A DNA stretch of 64,000 nucleotides from Euptelea pleiosperma. Lineage: Eukaryota; Streptophyta; Magnoliopsida; Ranunculales; Eupteleaceae. The notes beneath the pieces are model-generated. The model was not told the DNA's origin. It worked only from the letters and a program-made list of their open reading frames with translations, and did no database searches. The position numbers and the translations under genes are program-made. The stretch is taken from positions 17,133,188 to 17,197,187 of the forward strand of contig CM068548.1 in NCBI GenBank assembly GCA_035048495.1, in the 5' to 3' direction. Of the stretch, positions 37,601 through 51,200 are shown in pieces. Position 1 is the first letter of the stretch. Every line of letters begins with the position of its first letter.

Positions 37601-40600
37601 TGCGTAAAGTATGAGAATAAAGATTACCTTCACAAAGAGCAAGCTTAACCTTTCTTCCCTTGCAGTGTTTGAATGCAAAAAGCTCATATATATCAATCTC
37701 TGCCAAAATTATGTCAATGGCCTGGTGATCTTTCTGCATCATTTAAAAGCACATTGTAGTAAAACAAGGAATAATGAGGTCTTGGCACAGTGTAATCAAA
37801 AGTAAATACAAGAAAGTATATCATCTCCACACATGGTTGCTTAAATAATTTAAAAATCAGGCTGAGTTTTTACTTCTAGTGTTACATGTACACTTAAACT
37901 AGTAAAGTACCCATGTAAGACGTGTCGAATTCCGACAATCACAGTGTTACTAGTTACTACTAGCCAGAACTTTTTGATTTGATGAGTTTTCCTCCTTGAT
38001 GCACATCAGATATCGACTTTGAGGCCATATCCATGCAGCACTTTTTAATAAGAATTTTCCAAAAGCTTCAAACAGAAGAATGTAATAGATTGGTTGGTCA
38101 AAAGAGAGCTTTAAGGACATTTTGTACATTAAGGGCATTTCTCTCTTGTTCCCTTTCCTTTTCTTCTTTGTTTACAAATTCTATTTTATCAATCAAAAAA
38201 AAAAAAAAATTGCAACAAAAGTTATCCCGAAATAAAGTTCGAACACAAGGAACACAAAATATCACCCAATAACAATATAAAAAATTAGTTCCTAAATCAT
38301 TTGTGGTGTATTACAGAGTTGACCATCCAGATTGCATCTGGAATCTTTCTCACAACACGAATCCTACTGGTTCTTTTTTTTTTTTTTCCTTTCTTTGATT
38401 GATAATTAGAACAAACTTTATTTAAGCAGAGGAGGTTACAAAAGGAGAGAGGCGGAAAAAGAAAGAAACAGAAATGAAAATTAAACTGGTATCTCGAATC
38501 TGTATCAAGATATGAGAAAGTCTCTAATCAACAACCAAATTGTTGCTTGAATCTCCCCCTGAAGTATCGATTGACAGAAAACCAACTGTGTTGCTTGAAC
38601 CTCCGTCAATTACAAAGTTCTCTAAAGTACAAACCTAGAAAAACATTTTGGCCTTGAAGGAGACCTTAATCATTGGCTACGAATCCTATGATAGAATAGC
38701 ATTCCACTAATGAACCCGACCACATTTGAATAACCCCCAAAGAAAGGAGAAATAGACGTTCTTCCACAAGGCCAACCCCCAAATTGTTTGATATCAGAGA
38801 TTGTCCAAGGTCCCTTTGAATTACTGGACACCAAACTAACGGCATTATAAATCTCCCTCAACTACAATGATCACTAAATTCAGAAAATTTTAGATCTTGA
38901 GGAACAGCTAAATTTATGGTCATGTTAGAATCGTATTCCCCTAACAGGCCCCAACAGACTTGCATAATCCTTTCCTTCCTTGTCTCAAGAGATGCCCCCA
39001 TCTCCTGATGGACCGGGACCCCCAAGTGAACACCTCTCAAAATTAAGCTTGACCACGTTATCCATGGGAGGACACCAAGCAACAAGCATATCTTGACATA
39101 AGGAGAGTAAGCTACTACACTCCAATTCCTGAAAATATCACTATAAGTCACGCCTCTAAAGTTCTTTGAAGTAAGGACCCAATTGGGAAACCATTGCCTT
39201 GATTCTACCAATAATGTATAGGACACTTGAGGATTCAAATCAAAGATTCTCCTGTATTTTTCTCCCCAAATTACCCACAATATAAATAAAATAGAACACT
39301 TCCACATAATATGGCCACACTTCGCAAAAGGGCCCCCTTGCCATTGGTTAATAAACTAACGCATGTCTGAAAGAAAGACCCAACTGAGTCCAACCAAATT
39401 AAGGAAGTAGCTCCAAATCTCCCTTACCAGTTACGGAGAATGAGCCAATGAGTAATCATTTCCATTCTTACACATCATGCAAACATAACACAAAGAGCTT
39501 TGTTATTTCTTCCTCTATGGAGCCAATCACAGGTTCTGATTTTCTGAAAGTCCCTGCCCAAGAAAAAGCTTTGACCTTTTGGGAACCAGAAATTGAGCAT
39601 GGAATTGGATTTGTAATTACTAGAATTGTAATTTGGCGTGTTTCGGTGGCCAAATTCCAGAAAATTACAAGTTCAATTCCTTCAAAAACTAAGATTTACA
39701 AGTTTTACCCGGGGAGTAAAACTTGCAATCCCAAATCAAATTTCCTCATTATTAGGTTAAGACCATTGACAGGTCAAATCCAAGTAGATCTGGATCCAAA
39801 CCTGACTTTGCACATGTAGATACATTCTTGACCCATGATCCACATTACATTGTACAGACCCAGTAACACATATAGGGGTCAGATCAATGGCATGAAATGA
39901 GTCAGATCTACATAGATCCTAATCCATATAATATGGGTATGATCTGATCCATAACACAAGATTCAAATCCGAACTATGATCCACGTGTCAGGATCCAGAT
40001 CCAACCCATATGCGGAAATATGGGTCGAATTAAGCATCCAAGGCCCAAGCCCAGGTCCTGTTCAATTTGATTTCCTAAACCTAGGACCCGAACCCCACTC
40101 AAATTAGACAACTGACATCCGTATTAGACCTGTTTTGATTTGAACCATATCTTAAATATCTAAACCCACAAATTGGTCGGATCTCGAATTTGATCCACCA
40201 CATTTTCGGCTCTAGTTGGATCCCATCTTTTGGTAAAATTTGATTGGATCCAAGTTCACTTTCTGACCGGGATTTGGTCACTTAGCATTATATCCTATTA
40301 TGACCCGGACTCTAGTCGAATCAAATGGAAAAACACAAAATCCGTTAAATTGGGTATGGATCAGGTCTGATCTAGGGTCTGACCCACACCATTTAATAGT
40401 TAGTATCATTGGTTGTTAATTCTGTACAATTCCTACGTACTCCTCAAACACTGAATTTCTAATTTCAAGAATTAAGATTTTTAGATTTGCAATGTCCAAT
40501 ACCATGATTGGTTCCCAAACAAACCCTAGGGGAACTATTGATTTCCAAATGTTTATAAATGGGAAAGACAAGGGATTAGGCAAAATGAGTGTTCTAATGG

Positions 40601-43600
40601 ACTTGGGTAAAAGGACGTGTTGGACTTAAGGGACCAAACCCTCATGAGTCATGTCAACATTGTTAGAGAAAAAAGAACATTAGATAAATGGTTCAGGAAA
40701 GAAGCCAACTCCTCAATTTCAATCCCCAATAACTCTACAAAATCTGAAATTCCAAGCAATACCAATGGAGGACAAAGTGGCTTAGAGACAAGAACTTCAT
40801 TTAACAATGAAGACCATATAGATGGAAAGCATCATCCTAAATGAGACTACTTTCTACCATGATTCACCATTATCCTTTTCCAAGCATAAATTTCCAAAAA
40901 GATCTAGACATTTCCACAAATTCGTGGCAAATATCCATCCTTGGCTAAATACAAATATGCAAATCTTATTTTGTCATACCAAAAACTTGCTTCTGGTAAA
41001 AAGTAAATCATCATCATCATCATTATAACCGTATCCCAACGTGAAGGGGTTGGAATTCCTCCATTCAATTCTGTCTAAAGCCATATCTTCCACTAAGGCA
41101 AGTTTCTTAAAATCTCAATCAACATTCATTTTGGCCTTCCCCTCACCCTTTTAAACCCTTCGACTTGCACATTCCTCCTCATTGGTTTTTGTTGTACATG
41201 ACCAAGCCATCTCAATCGATTTTCCCTTATTTAGTCACCTATCTGGGCTACTTTTATGTTTTCACGGATGTATTCATTTCTAATTTTGTCTTTCCACACA
41301 TCGATCTCAACATCCTCATATCAGCTAGGCTCATTTAATGAATATGTTGTTTCTTGATTGCCCAACATTCTGCTCCATTAAGTATCACTAGTGGTATTGT
41401 CGACTTATAAAAAATTTCTTTCAATTTGATTGGTACACGTCAATCACATAGCATTCTAGAAGCATATCTCCGCTCTAGCCACCCACCTTTAATTCTATAG
41501 GCAACGTCCTCTGGATGAAGGAGGGTTACATCAGATTGGCAAACGATGTAAAACTAAGCCATATCCTATCAAGAATCTAGATTCTTTTTTTTTCATTTAG
41601 CTTCCCGTAAGAAGAAAAAATAAATAACATAAAAATGCCTTTACAGAAGAGAAATTATAATGTCCAAAGGTTACCTCTTTATATCCCCTTTAGCGAACAT
41701 GTTGGCATCAACGCTTGGCCTTATGAGCACAAACCAAATTAAAACATAAGAGGTATCATTTTCTACCTCAAGTGGCCTAGTACTGCCTATTGAGTTGGAA
41801 AATGCCACCAAAACCATTCCTTAATAATCTCTAAATAATTATCTGACATAGGCAAGTCCAAGATTTCCTAAGCAATAGTCATGAGGCTTACAATATTCTA
41901 CAATCTCTTTCTAATCACTTTCAAAATCCATTACTCTATTGCCTTGAGATTTTCCACAAAAAGAGGTGAAGTCGCTCTTTTAAATTTGATGTCGTAGAAA
42001 AAAACCTCTCCCATTATAAGTAATAATTAAAGAAAAGGAAGCACACAAAATACAATTTTTTTTCCTTTGGAAGATCCTCAAATTTCTTTCCCTGCAACAA
42101 AAAGCAAGTCAGACAATCTCCAAAAATATTTTACCTTTATCATTGTACGCAATAGTAGATCAACCAGCAATTAGCCACTCCATGCTTAAGAAAATCTACT
42201 CTACCCCAAGAAGAGATAAGGATGTGGCTTTGAACCTCCTTGCTAAATTCACAGGTACGAAGATGGTAAATGCCATCTTCAAATTAAACATTATGCACAC
42301 ATTAGATTGCAAACACCTCTATGATTCAAGTGCTTTCCTCACTTCTATCCAAAGGATAACTCAACTTTGCAAAGCGTTGTAAAATAGATAACTCTATTAG
42401 ATTGTTTTAAGATTACATGACCTGTCCCTTTATATAAGGAGGGACTAAGAGAGAAATTACAAACTTGTCAGATGTGGGACTAAAGGTCCTAACACTAAAC
42501 TAACACTAATACTAACAATATTATATATATTCCAACACTCCCCTCGGGTTGGACATGCATGTCCAGTTTGTTACAAACACTATAGTGTACATCACGCCAC
42601 CATAATACATGCATCTTCAATATCTTCAAGAGCCCCCCTCAATCTCATGGGGATGATCTCCATTAGATTACCCAAAGAATGTCTTGACATCCAATGCTCG
42701 CTGATTGTAGAGAAGGTAAAAGCTCCAGCCACAAACCATGAATCACAAATCACCCCCAAACCAACACATGCAACATCGTAAAAACTTCAACCACGATCTA
42801 GGAACGTAGAATTAACTACGAAGTACGAAGTACGAACACTCTACGAGAACGCCAACAACACAATGCATCTAGTATTACACAACAGTAGGGCAGCCTCTAG
42901 TATCAGTGGTACTATGGCACAATAAAGCCTCGACACTACATAGGCTGGGTACAACACAACAAAAACTCGAAACAACACAGTCTGAGCACAACAAAGTCAC
43001 ATAGAATGGACCAAAGCTCTTCCAGATATACACCAAAGGGTCTGGGATAAAGATGAGTATTAGAGTTCGTAGTTTATTTCCTTTATGTTTATGTTGCATA
43101 GTTGGGCTTTATGTAGAGTGTTGGAACCATATGTTCTATTAATGTAAGTCGGCCCACACCACTTAAGTGACTAGTATATAGATCACAATGAGGCCAAACT
43201 ACTCTAGTTTGTGACTCTCTCTTTCTCTCTCCTCTTTTCTTCTCTTTCTTCTCTTAAACCCTAAGAATTTACTTCTAACATGGTATCAAAGCCTAAGAAC
43301 CCTAGTCCTTCCTTCTTTCCCATCCTTTCATCTTTTCCCTTCATTTTCTTCAAGTGGGAATAAAGTTTCTAAGGTTTTTGGTACAAACAAAACTTTAGAA
43401 ATTGTTTGTTTGAGGCTTGTTTACACTTAGATGTGTATCTAGGGTTGGTTTGGTGGTGTTGTTTCTAAAGGTCGCGGAAGCTTCCGCGTATGGTTTTGAA
43501 ACCCTAAGATGCAGATTTCAGTTTTTTGCTCGTCGGGAGAGTTTTTGGGTTTTTGTGTTTCTCCAAGATTTGAAGGTGGAGTGTTCTCTTACCTTTGTCG

Positions 43601-46600
43601 CCCCTCCCTAGATTGATTTTAGGGAATGTTTGCTTCTCGTTTGAGATTTTTCTAACATCCCGTGTGAAAATTGATTTTTTACATCCTCCAGATGGCCAAT
43701 TCGAGTGCTTCGGGAGATTTTGCTGATGGTAGGTCTCCTGCGTGGGATAGTATTGGTGCTCAGATTAAGTCTATGAAATCGAATGACACCAACTACTTTC
43801 CATGGTCTCACTCCATTAAAGTTTTTCAATGCTAAGAAAAAATCAAAGTTTCTCATTGAAGATCCACCACCGATAGATGATAAGAAGTTTGAAGATTGGC
43901 AAAGTGAGAATTCCTTGGTTATCATAGAGCCGTCAGTTTCTTCTAACATCATCTATCTTAATACTGCCAAGCAGATTAGGGCTGCGGTTCGAGAGATGTA
44001 CTCTCAGGAGTTAGGAGCGAAAGGTTTCCCGCATTTATGACTTATTTGAGTCTATGTTTACTATAAAGCAGAGAGGTAAATATTTTGATGAGTATTATAG
44101 TTTACTTTGAGGTATGTAGGAGGAACTTCAGCAGTATCAACCCTTGACCACTGATCTGGGCAACATAAACGATAGTAGAAAGAATTCCAGGTTGCATTGT
44201 TCTTGTCCAACTTGAATCCTGAGTACAGTTCGATTAAGGGACAGATTTTGGCTAATGAATCCCTTTCAACTGCAGCCAATGCTTTCTCTAGTCTTCAGTG
44301 CACCTATCTTAGGAATGTAACTTCTTCTCCCAACGAATCTTCCACATTAGTTACGAGTAGTGTTTCTGAGTCTTCCCGTTGTCGTGGTGGTAGTGGACGT
44401 AGTGGTTTTCGAGGCTGTGGTACTCGTGGTGGCGGTCGGGGTGATGAGATGAAGTGTACGTATTGTGGTTACTCTGGACATTCAAAGCAATATTATTGGG
44501 ATAAGTGGGGCAAACCCGCTTGGGCCAATCAGGCGTCTGATGGGTCTTCTCGGTTACCTACAAACCCACCCTCTTAAGCACCCATTGGTGTTGTTCCTTC
44601 TGAGTATACTGCTTAGCTTAGCCTGCTTCTTCAGAAGTTGAATTCGTTGACCGCCAGTTCTTCACAGCCCACAACCACTATGGCTAATACATGTAATTCT
44701 GCATGCTTGGCCGCCAAGTCTCCTTCCTCCTAGGTCATCGATTTAGGAGCGAGTGCTCATATGTCTGGTATACCCTCAATCTTTTATAATTTTCAGTCCA
44801 TTAGATAGCATATTGTTTTAGCTAATGGGGTCACTCGTAAAGTTGCGGGGAAATGTGATATTCACCTTACTCCATCTGTTTCTTTGTCGTCTACTTTGCT
44901 TGTTCCTAACTTTCCATTTAATTTGTTATCTATTAGTCAACTCACTAAATCCTTACATTGCTCAGTAAGTCTCTCTCCTACTTTATGTTTTTCAGGATCT
45001 CAAGATGAAGAAAGTGGTTGGTTTGGGGCATGAGGACGGTTTATATTACCTAGATGCTGCATCTTGGTGCATTTGCATCTGCAATGAGTGCAATTGTGTC
45101 GCCACTTCAGTGACATTTTCGTTTGGGCCATCTTCCATTGTCTAATTTACATCGTGTTATACTTAAGATGAGTTCAGTGTCTGTTTTTTAATGTGAAGCT
45201 TGTCAGTTAGGCAAGCATAACTGTAGTTCTTTTCAACGTCGTATTGAGAGCCATAAGTCTAGTCAGTTTGAGGTAATCCACAAGGATATTTGGGGTCCTT
45301 CAAGAATAAAAAGTTTATCTAGTTTTCATTATTTTGTTGTGTTTATGGATGATTATTCTCGATTGACATGTCTATTTTTGTTAAACGATCACACCGAATT
45401 ATTCTCAAATGACATGTTTCTGTGAGGCAAATGATCAAACACTCGGTTTGTGAGTTGTACCAACACATAGACTAAACAAGAAAAATCAAAGACACGACTC
45501 AGAAGGGAAACTACGACACGAAGAGAACAGATAACGAAGACAAAATGTACTACACCATGTGTCTCTTCCAAAAGACAACACTACACACTAAGGGAACACA
45601 CATCAGACACTTGGTCTGCACCGCAGATAACAACTTTAAAACAAAACCAAAACACCACCAAAACAAGATGATTTCAGCAACCAAAAAGTGCAGCAATACA
45701 AGGAAATTAGGAGATCAACAGCAACAAAAGCACAACTAGCAATAGCAACACAACAACAACAAGAAGGAGACTACGGGTCCAATACAGCCAACACCAACAG
45801 AAACACAACAACACACACATAATCGCTCCACAAAACAACAATCAACGATGGATAGAGCAAAAACGTGACGACGACAATGGTGGCGATAGCTCTTGGTGGC
45901 GGCGGCAATGTCCCAACAACCATTATTACTTCTTCAAACACTCTTTATTGTGTTAATGGAGCAGCAGTAGAAGCGCCAAGAATAGGAAACCCTCCTAGAG
46001 AGGAAGAAATAAAAGGGAAAACTAGAGGAAGAAGAACGAGAGATCTTTCTCACCACAAACCGACAACTAGATTTAGGCCTGGCAGGCAGTCGCTTGCCGA
46101 AAGAGCAACTTCTTTCAAGAGAGACGAGGATCAGATATCCCGCTCTGATACCATGTTGTAAAATAGGTAACTCTATAAGATTTTTTTAAGATTACATGAC
46201 TTGTCCCTTTATATAAGGAGGGACTGAGAGAGAAATTACAAACTTGTGCGATGTTGGACTAAAGGTCTTATACTAACACTATTATATATATTCCAACACA
46301 AAGAACAAGAGCTCCATGAATCTTTGAAGCCGGAAAAAGTCTTCAACAATCATGTTATCATACAAGGAGCGTGTTCAGAAAGAGGCCATCATGCTCCCAC
46401 CTCCACACTCTTTCATCGAAGCACTCCACCATGGCATCTCTTCACATCTAGATCAAGATGAAAAAAACCAGAAGACCAACCTTGACTCTTTGAGATTCTC
46501 CCAAGATCTAGGACTCCAAAGGAGCTTTCACCCAAACCCATCAAAGCACTCTTTAAAAAGGATACCAATACCTAAACATCCGTGGTTTCACACTTGCAAC

Positions 46601-48232
46601 AACCTTTGACGGTTCAAAGTACACGATATCGTTTCAGTATCGTTCACGGGCAATACCGAAACGTATCGGAAGTATCGTTCGGTTTCAGATGAAAGTTCGT
46701 GAAACCGAAATGAAATGTTAGTACAAATTTACAGATAAGATGAGGTATCGTTTGGTTTCGGACGGAACCAACCGCAACGTATGTAGTTTCATCCTATAGC
46801 GAAACCGAAATGAAACAGACGAAACTTTTCGGCTAAAACTTTGAACCATTTACCTTTCAATCAAATTAAAGATCAACCAAACACCTAAGTTCAGCTAAAA
46901 TCCACTATTGAAGAACCTTCTGCATTATTCCATCAGGGTACTTCTAGCAAATTTCTAAAAGTGAATGAAGAGAGAGGGCATACATCACCAAAAATCGCAA
47001 ACTTCTCCTGAATTGCATCTTGCAAACGATCTTCAGCTTCATCTTCTGTCATTTCTGTAGGGCGCACAAATTACAAGTCAATGTTACTGCAAAAGAGTCA
47101 ATGTCATCGAGCAAATAAATCAATAAACTATACACGCATACAAGAACATGATACAAACTACTGCTCTAGTGGGAGGATATACCGATATCACATTCAAAAC
47201 ATTTGTTAACAACTAATCATTTACAGGAAGTATTCCATGGATCCATTGGACAATTAATGGTTATATAGAAAATAGTATTTAATAACATTCACTATTTATT
47301 GCCAATTTAAGTCATGAAAACATCAATTACATGAGACAGAAAAGGAATGGAAGAGGAAGGCATCAAAAATCTCCCAAGCAAGAAGAAGCAATTTTAATTT
47401 TAAGCAGCAAAGTAGACAAACATATCTCAAGCAGCTGTTTCAAACAGTACGTTCAGCACAAACAGAAGATTATTCATTCAGATTGACTAATCTAAAAACC
47501 TATAAAAGAGCTCAATCATCACTCCAGAAGTACTTCATCACAGTACCGTCAATCTGTTTGACCCATAGTTTAAACTATTGTACAGTACTAATCTAAAAAC
47601 CTATAAAAGAGCTCAATCATCACTCCAGAAGTACTTCATCACAGTACCGACAATCTGTTTGACCCGTTCAAACTATTGTACAGTATTGACACGTACTGTA
47701 CATTAAAATATTCCAACTTCCCAGTACGATGCACAAGGGATGTACTGTACGTATCGAAAATTTTCAAATACGTGTACATGTTGTAAAAGGTAATATTATA
47801 AAAAAGAAGGTAGTGCTATTTCACCATACATCATATATTTAGCTTATCTACGCATTAAACATAATTTAGTGTAATGTATCTTAGTGTACCAGTACATGAA
47901 CAAAAAGTTTAATTCTTTTTATTAATTATGGTTGTAGGGATAGTTTAATTGTTTTAAACATATTTTATGCATCAAACTCAGTTTAGAGCAATCAATCCTT
48001 GTTGCTAAGTTCGCCTACACGATTTTTTGAATTTTCGGGAAAACATATAATATGGCAGTATTACTCAAAGATATGGAGTATACATGTATTTTGCAGTTGA
48101 CACCATGAGAATAGCTCCGATTAGTTTCCTGCTTTCCGTTTCATTCAAAATCCCTATCCTAATCAACCATCACCCTCACCTTTGTCTCCTTAGTATGACC
48201 CTATATTCAAGGAAACCCTGTCACTTTGCATG

Positions 48233-48295
<63 letters not shown>

Positions 48296-51200
48296 AGAAG
48301 AAGAGCTCTTCATTTGGATGGCTAAACATAATAATATGATAAAAATCTAGAAAAGAAGAAGAAGAGATCTTCATTTATAATAATATTAAAGATAATAATA
48401 ATAATAATTATTATTATTATAAAGTAAAACCATTTCAAACACAAATATATCTCTCGTCGTATTTTTATCGTTCCCCTTTTGCTAAAAATTTTTAACGTCA
48501 AAACTGAATTACACTCTAATTTTTCCATCTCGAATTTTAGCTGTACGCAAACTTACTAACAAGGGTATCAATGTGTATCGGAGCTTATCTGTAATTTCCA
48601 GCATACCGTACCATATCAATGCACATCATATAATAGGTATCAGTTTTTCAGGTCACCGATATGTTGAACAATACTGATATTTTAAAACTTGGTTTGAAAT
48701 TTGAATTAAAGCAATATCTCATGCTATTCCTGTGCTTAGCAGTTCAACTCTTAGCATTTTAACATCTTTACCAGTACCATTAGAAATAGCAGGAGTGACA
48801 ATTCAATCTACTGATAAAACGCTGCTAGCATGCACCCTTCAGAGAACCACACAAGTTGCATGGAAATGCTTATACAGAACTATCCGTAGTACCTGCTACT
48901 GCACCGATGGTTTTCGCGACATTTGGTAAACTAAGTTCTGTGCGCACACCTTCTCCGCCAACAGCAGGACCCCAGGAGAAAGGGCCTGCACTCAAATCAA
49001 TGAATGCCCACCTGATACAGAATATATACAACAACTAAACCTCAAAGAAGTAAAGGATAAAAGCTCACGCACACATACACAGTGAGAGAGAGAGAGAGAG
49101 AACCTATTTTTTCCCAGCCATGTGTCTGTGAGACATTCGGCGTGAAGACCAGCTAATTCCCCAGATTTTAACTCCTTTTCCAGGAGGAGCTTCATATCTT
49201 CGCTCTTACCATTCAATAACTTGAAAAGAAAAAGGAAATAAAATGAAATGAACTTCAAATGTAAATGTTTAATTTACAATCATAACTCCAAACGGTTTGC
49301 AATTTATAACCAGGAAATAAGTAAAGTGACTGAATACCTGTGCAACTTTGCCATGCATGATATCTGCAGTGTCCTTTCCTTGATATAACTTCTCAATATT
49401 ATTCAAGGCATCTAGCCAGGTATTTGACCACTCTACCTGACGAGCATACAACGAGAAAAAAATATCTTTGAATAATATTGGCATACACTCAAACCATTGA
49501 GGCTTTGTATTCTTGATCCTAGTCAGCAATTCAGCATATGGCAAAAAATACGATACGGAAAAGTTTAAGTATAATTCGGATTTGTCATTCGAAAATACCT
49601 TTAAAATTTTACTTATGAAAAAAAATACGCTTCAAAAATTGGCAAAGAATAAAATAAAATAAATATTTAAAAAAATTAAATTTATTTTTGTGGCAATTTT
49701 TTTCAAATTTAAAATCAATAAATTCAATAATTTGGAATAATTAATACAAGTATAATATAGTTCCAAGTAAAATAGGCAAATTTTACGAAATATTTAAATA
49801 AGACAGTAGTTAATACGTTTTGTAAACAATATGTCAAATACGCGTATTAAACAGGAGATTGCTAACTAGGTTCTTGATAAAGCAGTTTTTGTACAGCCAA
49901 GATTTTTAAAATTAGTTCTAACATTTACTAAATGGAGAGCACATGAATGAATACAATTAAAGAAAATCCTGAGGACAGTTGAAAAGTTGAAATACTTTTT
50001 TGTTTCTTTGAAACATCGGAATCTTAAAATCCAACAAAAGAAAGTTACTTTTAGCAAACTCATGAAAAATTGATTCACAATTTTTAAGAATTCGAAAAAC
50101 ATAATGGATGATTACCGTCTTGGTGTCTTCAGTTGTTGTCCACGCAAACCTTGTCATGGGATGCTTTTCATACAGAGGTCTTTTAATCTTATCAAGAGCT
50201 GAAAAGAAGATTTCATACTGAATTTTAGAGGAACTCACTTGTAGATCATGTATGACCAAATGAATAAGCTACCCCCACTGCTCCAGATATAAAAGAAGAT
50301 AGATAAACAAAAGTTGTTACCTACCAAAAACACTTTCCTGGACACTTCCTGACTGAAGAATTTTTGCTTGAAAGCTCTTACTCTGTACAACAGAACTCGG
50401 TGATTGTTGGTTCTGGACAAGAATAAAAATGCCTAAAGAAGTACAAAAAAAAAAAAAAGCAACGACAACAAACAAGTCCACGCGAAGCTGACTTATAATT
50501 TGTTAAAAGTTGTCAAAATACCAAAAAGTTCCAACAAAGCTATATGATGATGTCTGAATTTTTTTTTTTTAAGTTAATCCATCATCATTGGAATGAAGAA
50601 CCATAAGAAACCCAAAAGAAAATGATATTCAACAAAGAGACTTTGGAGCCAAGAAGTAAACTTGAAAGTACCTCCTTAAGGAAACTTATTTCTGACTCGG
50701 ATAAGCCTCTCCTGCAAATAAGTAAAAAACTTCATTAAAGTGAGAAAAAAGATATTATCAACTGGATTGTAACTATAAAGAAAAGACAAGCAATGCTTGT
50801 TTGAAATAAAGATTGAATAAAAGCCCATTTTGATTATATCGAAAAACTTAACATATTGGTTTTAAAAGCAGATTGAATCAGCTAAGACCTGAAAAACACA
50901 GACCACCAAAAGCATGACACAAGGTAGAAAAAAATTGGTTAAATCATTCCATCCATTCCAGCTGGGCAGGAATCTCATAAACAAAGCTGCAGTTTATATG
51001 CACAGGAAGGCACTATAACTCCTATGTTGTTCTCAATAACTCCCTTTCATTTGCCCCATTGTCCATTATGTCATAGATTCCCATGACATAACATTTTCAA
51101 GAAAGGACACATGAAGCTCCACATGGTCAAACTTCAAAACTCTTTTCTGAAAAACTTTAAGCGTGTATTGTGAATATTAAATTTCAGTACACAAATTAAG

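Noticed and set aside
48084..48350. 88-codon frame ending in an Arg/Glu run
   Set aside because: The Arg-Glu tract is translation of the (AG)n microsatellite.
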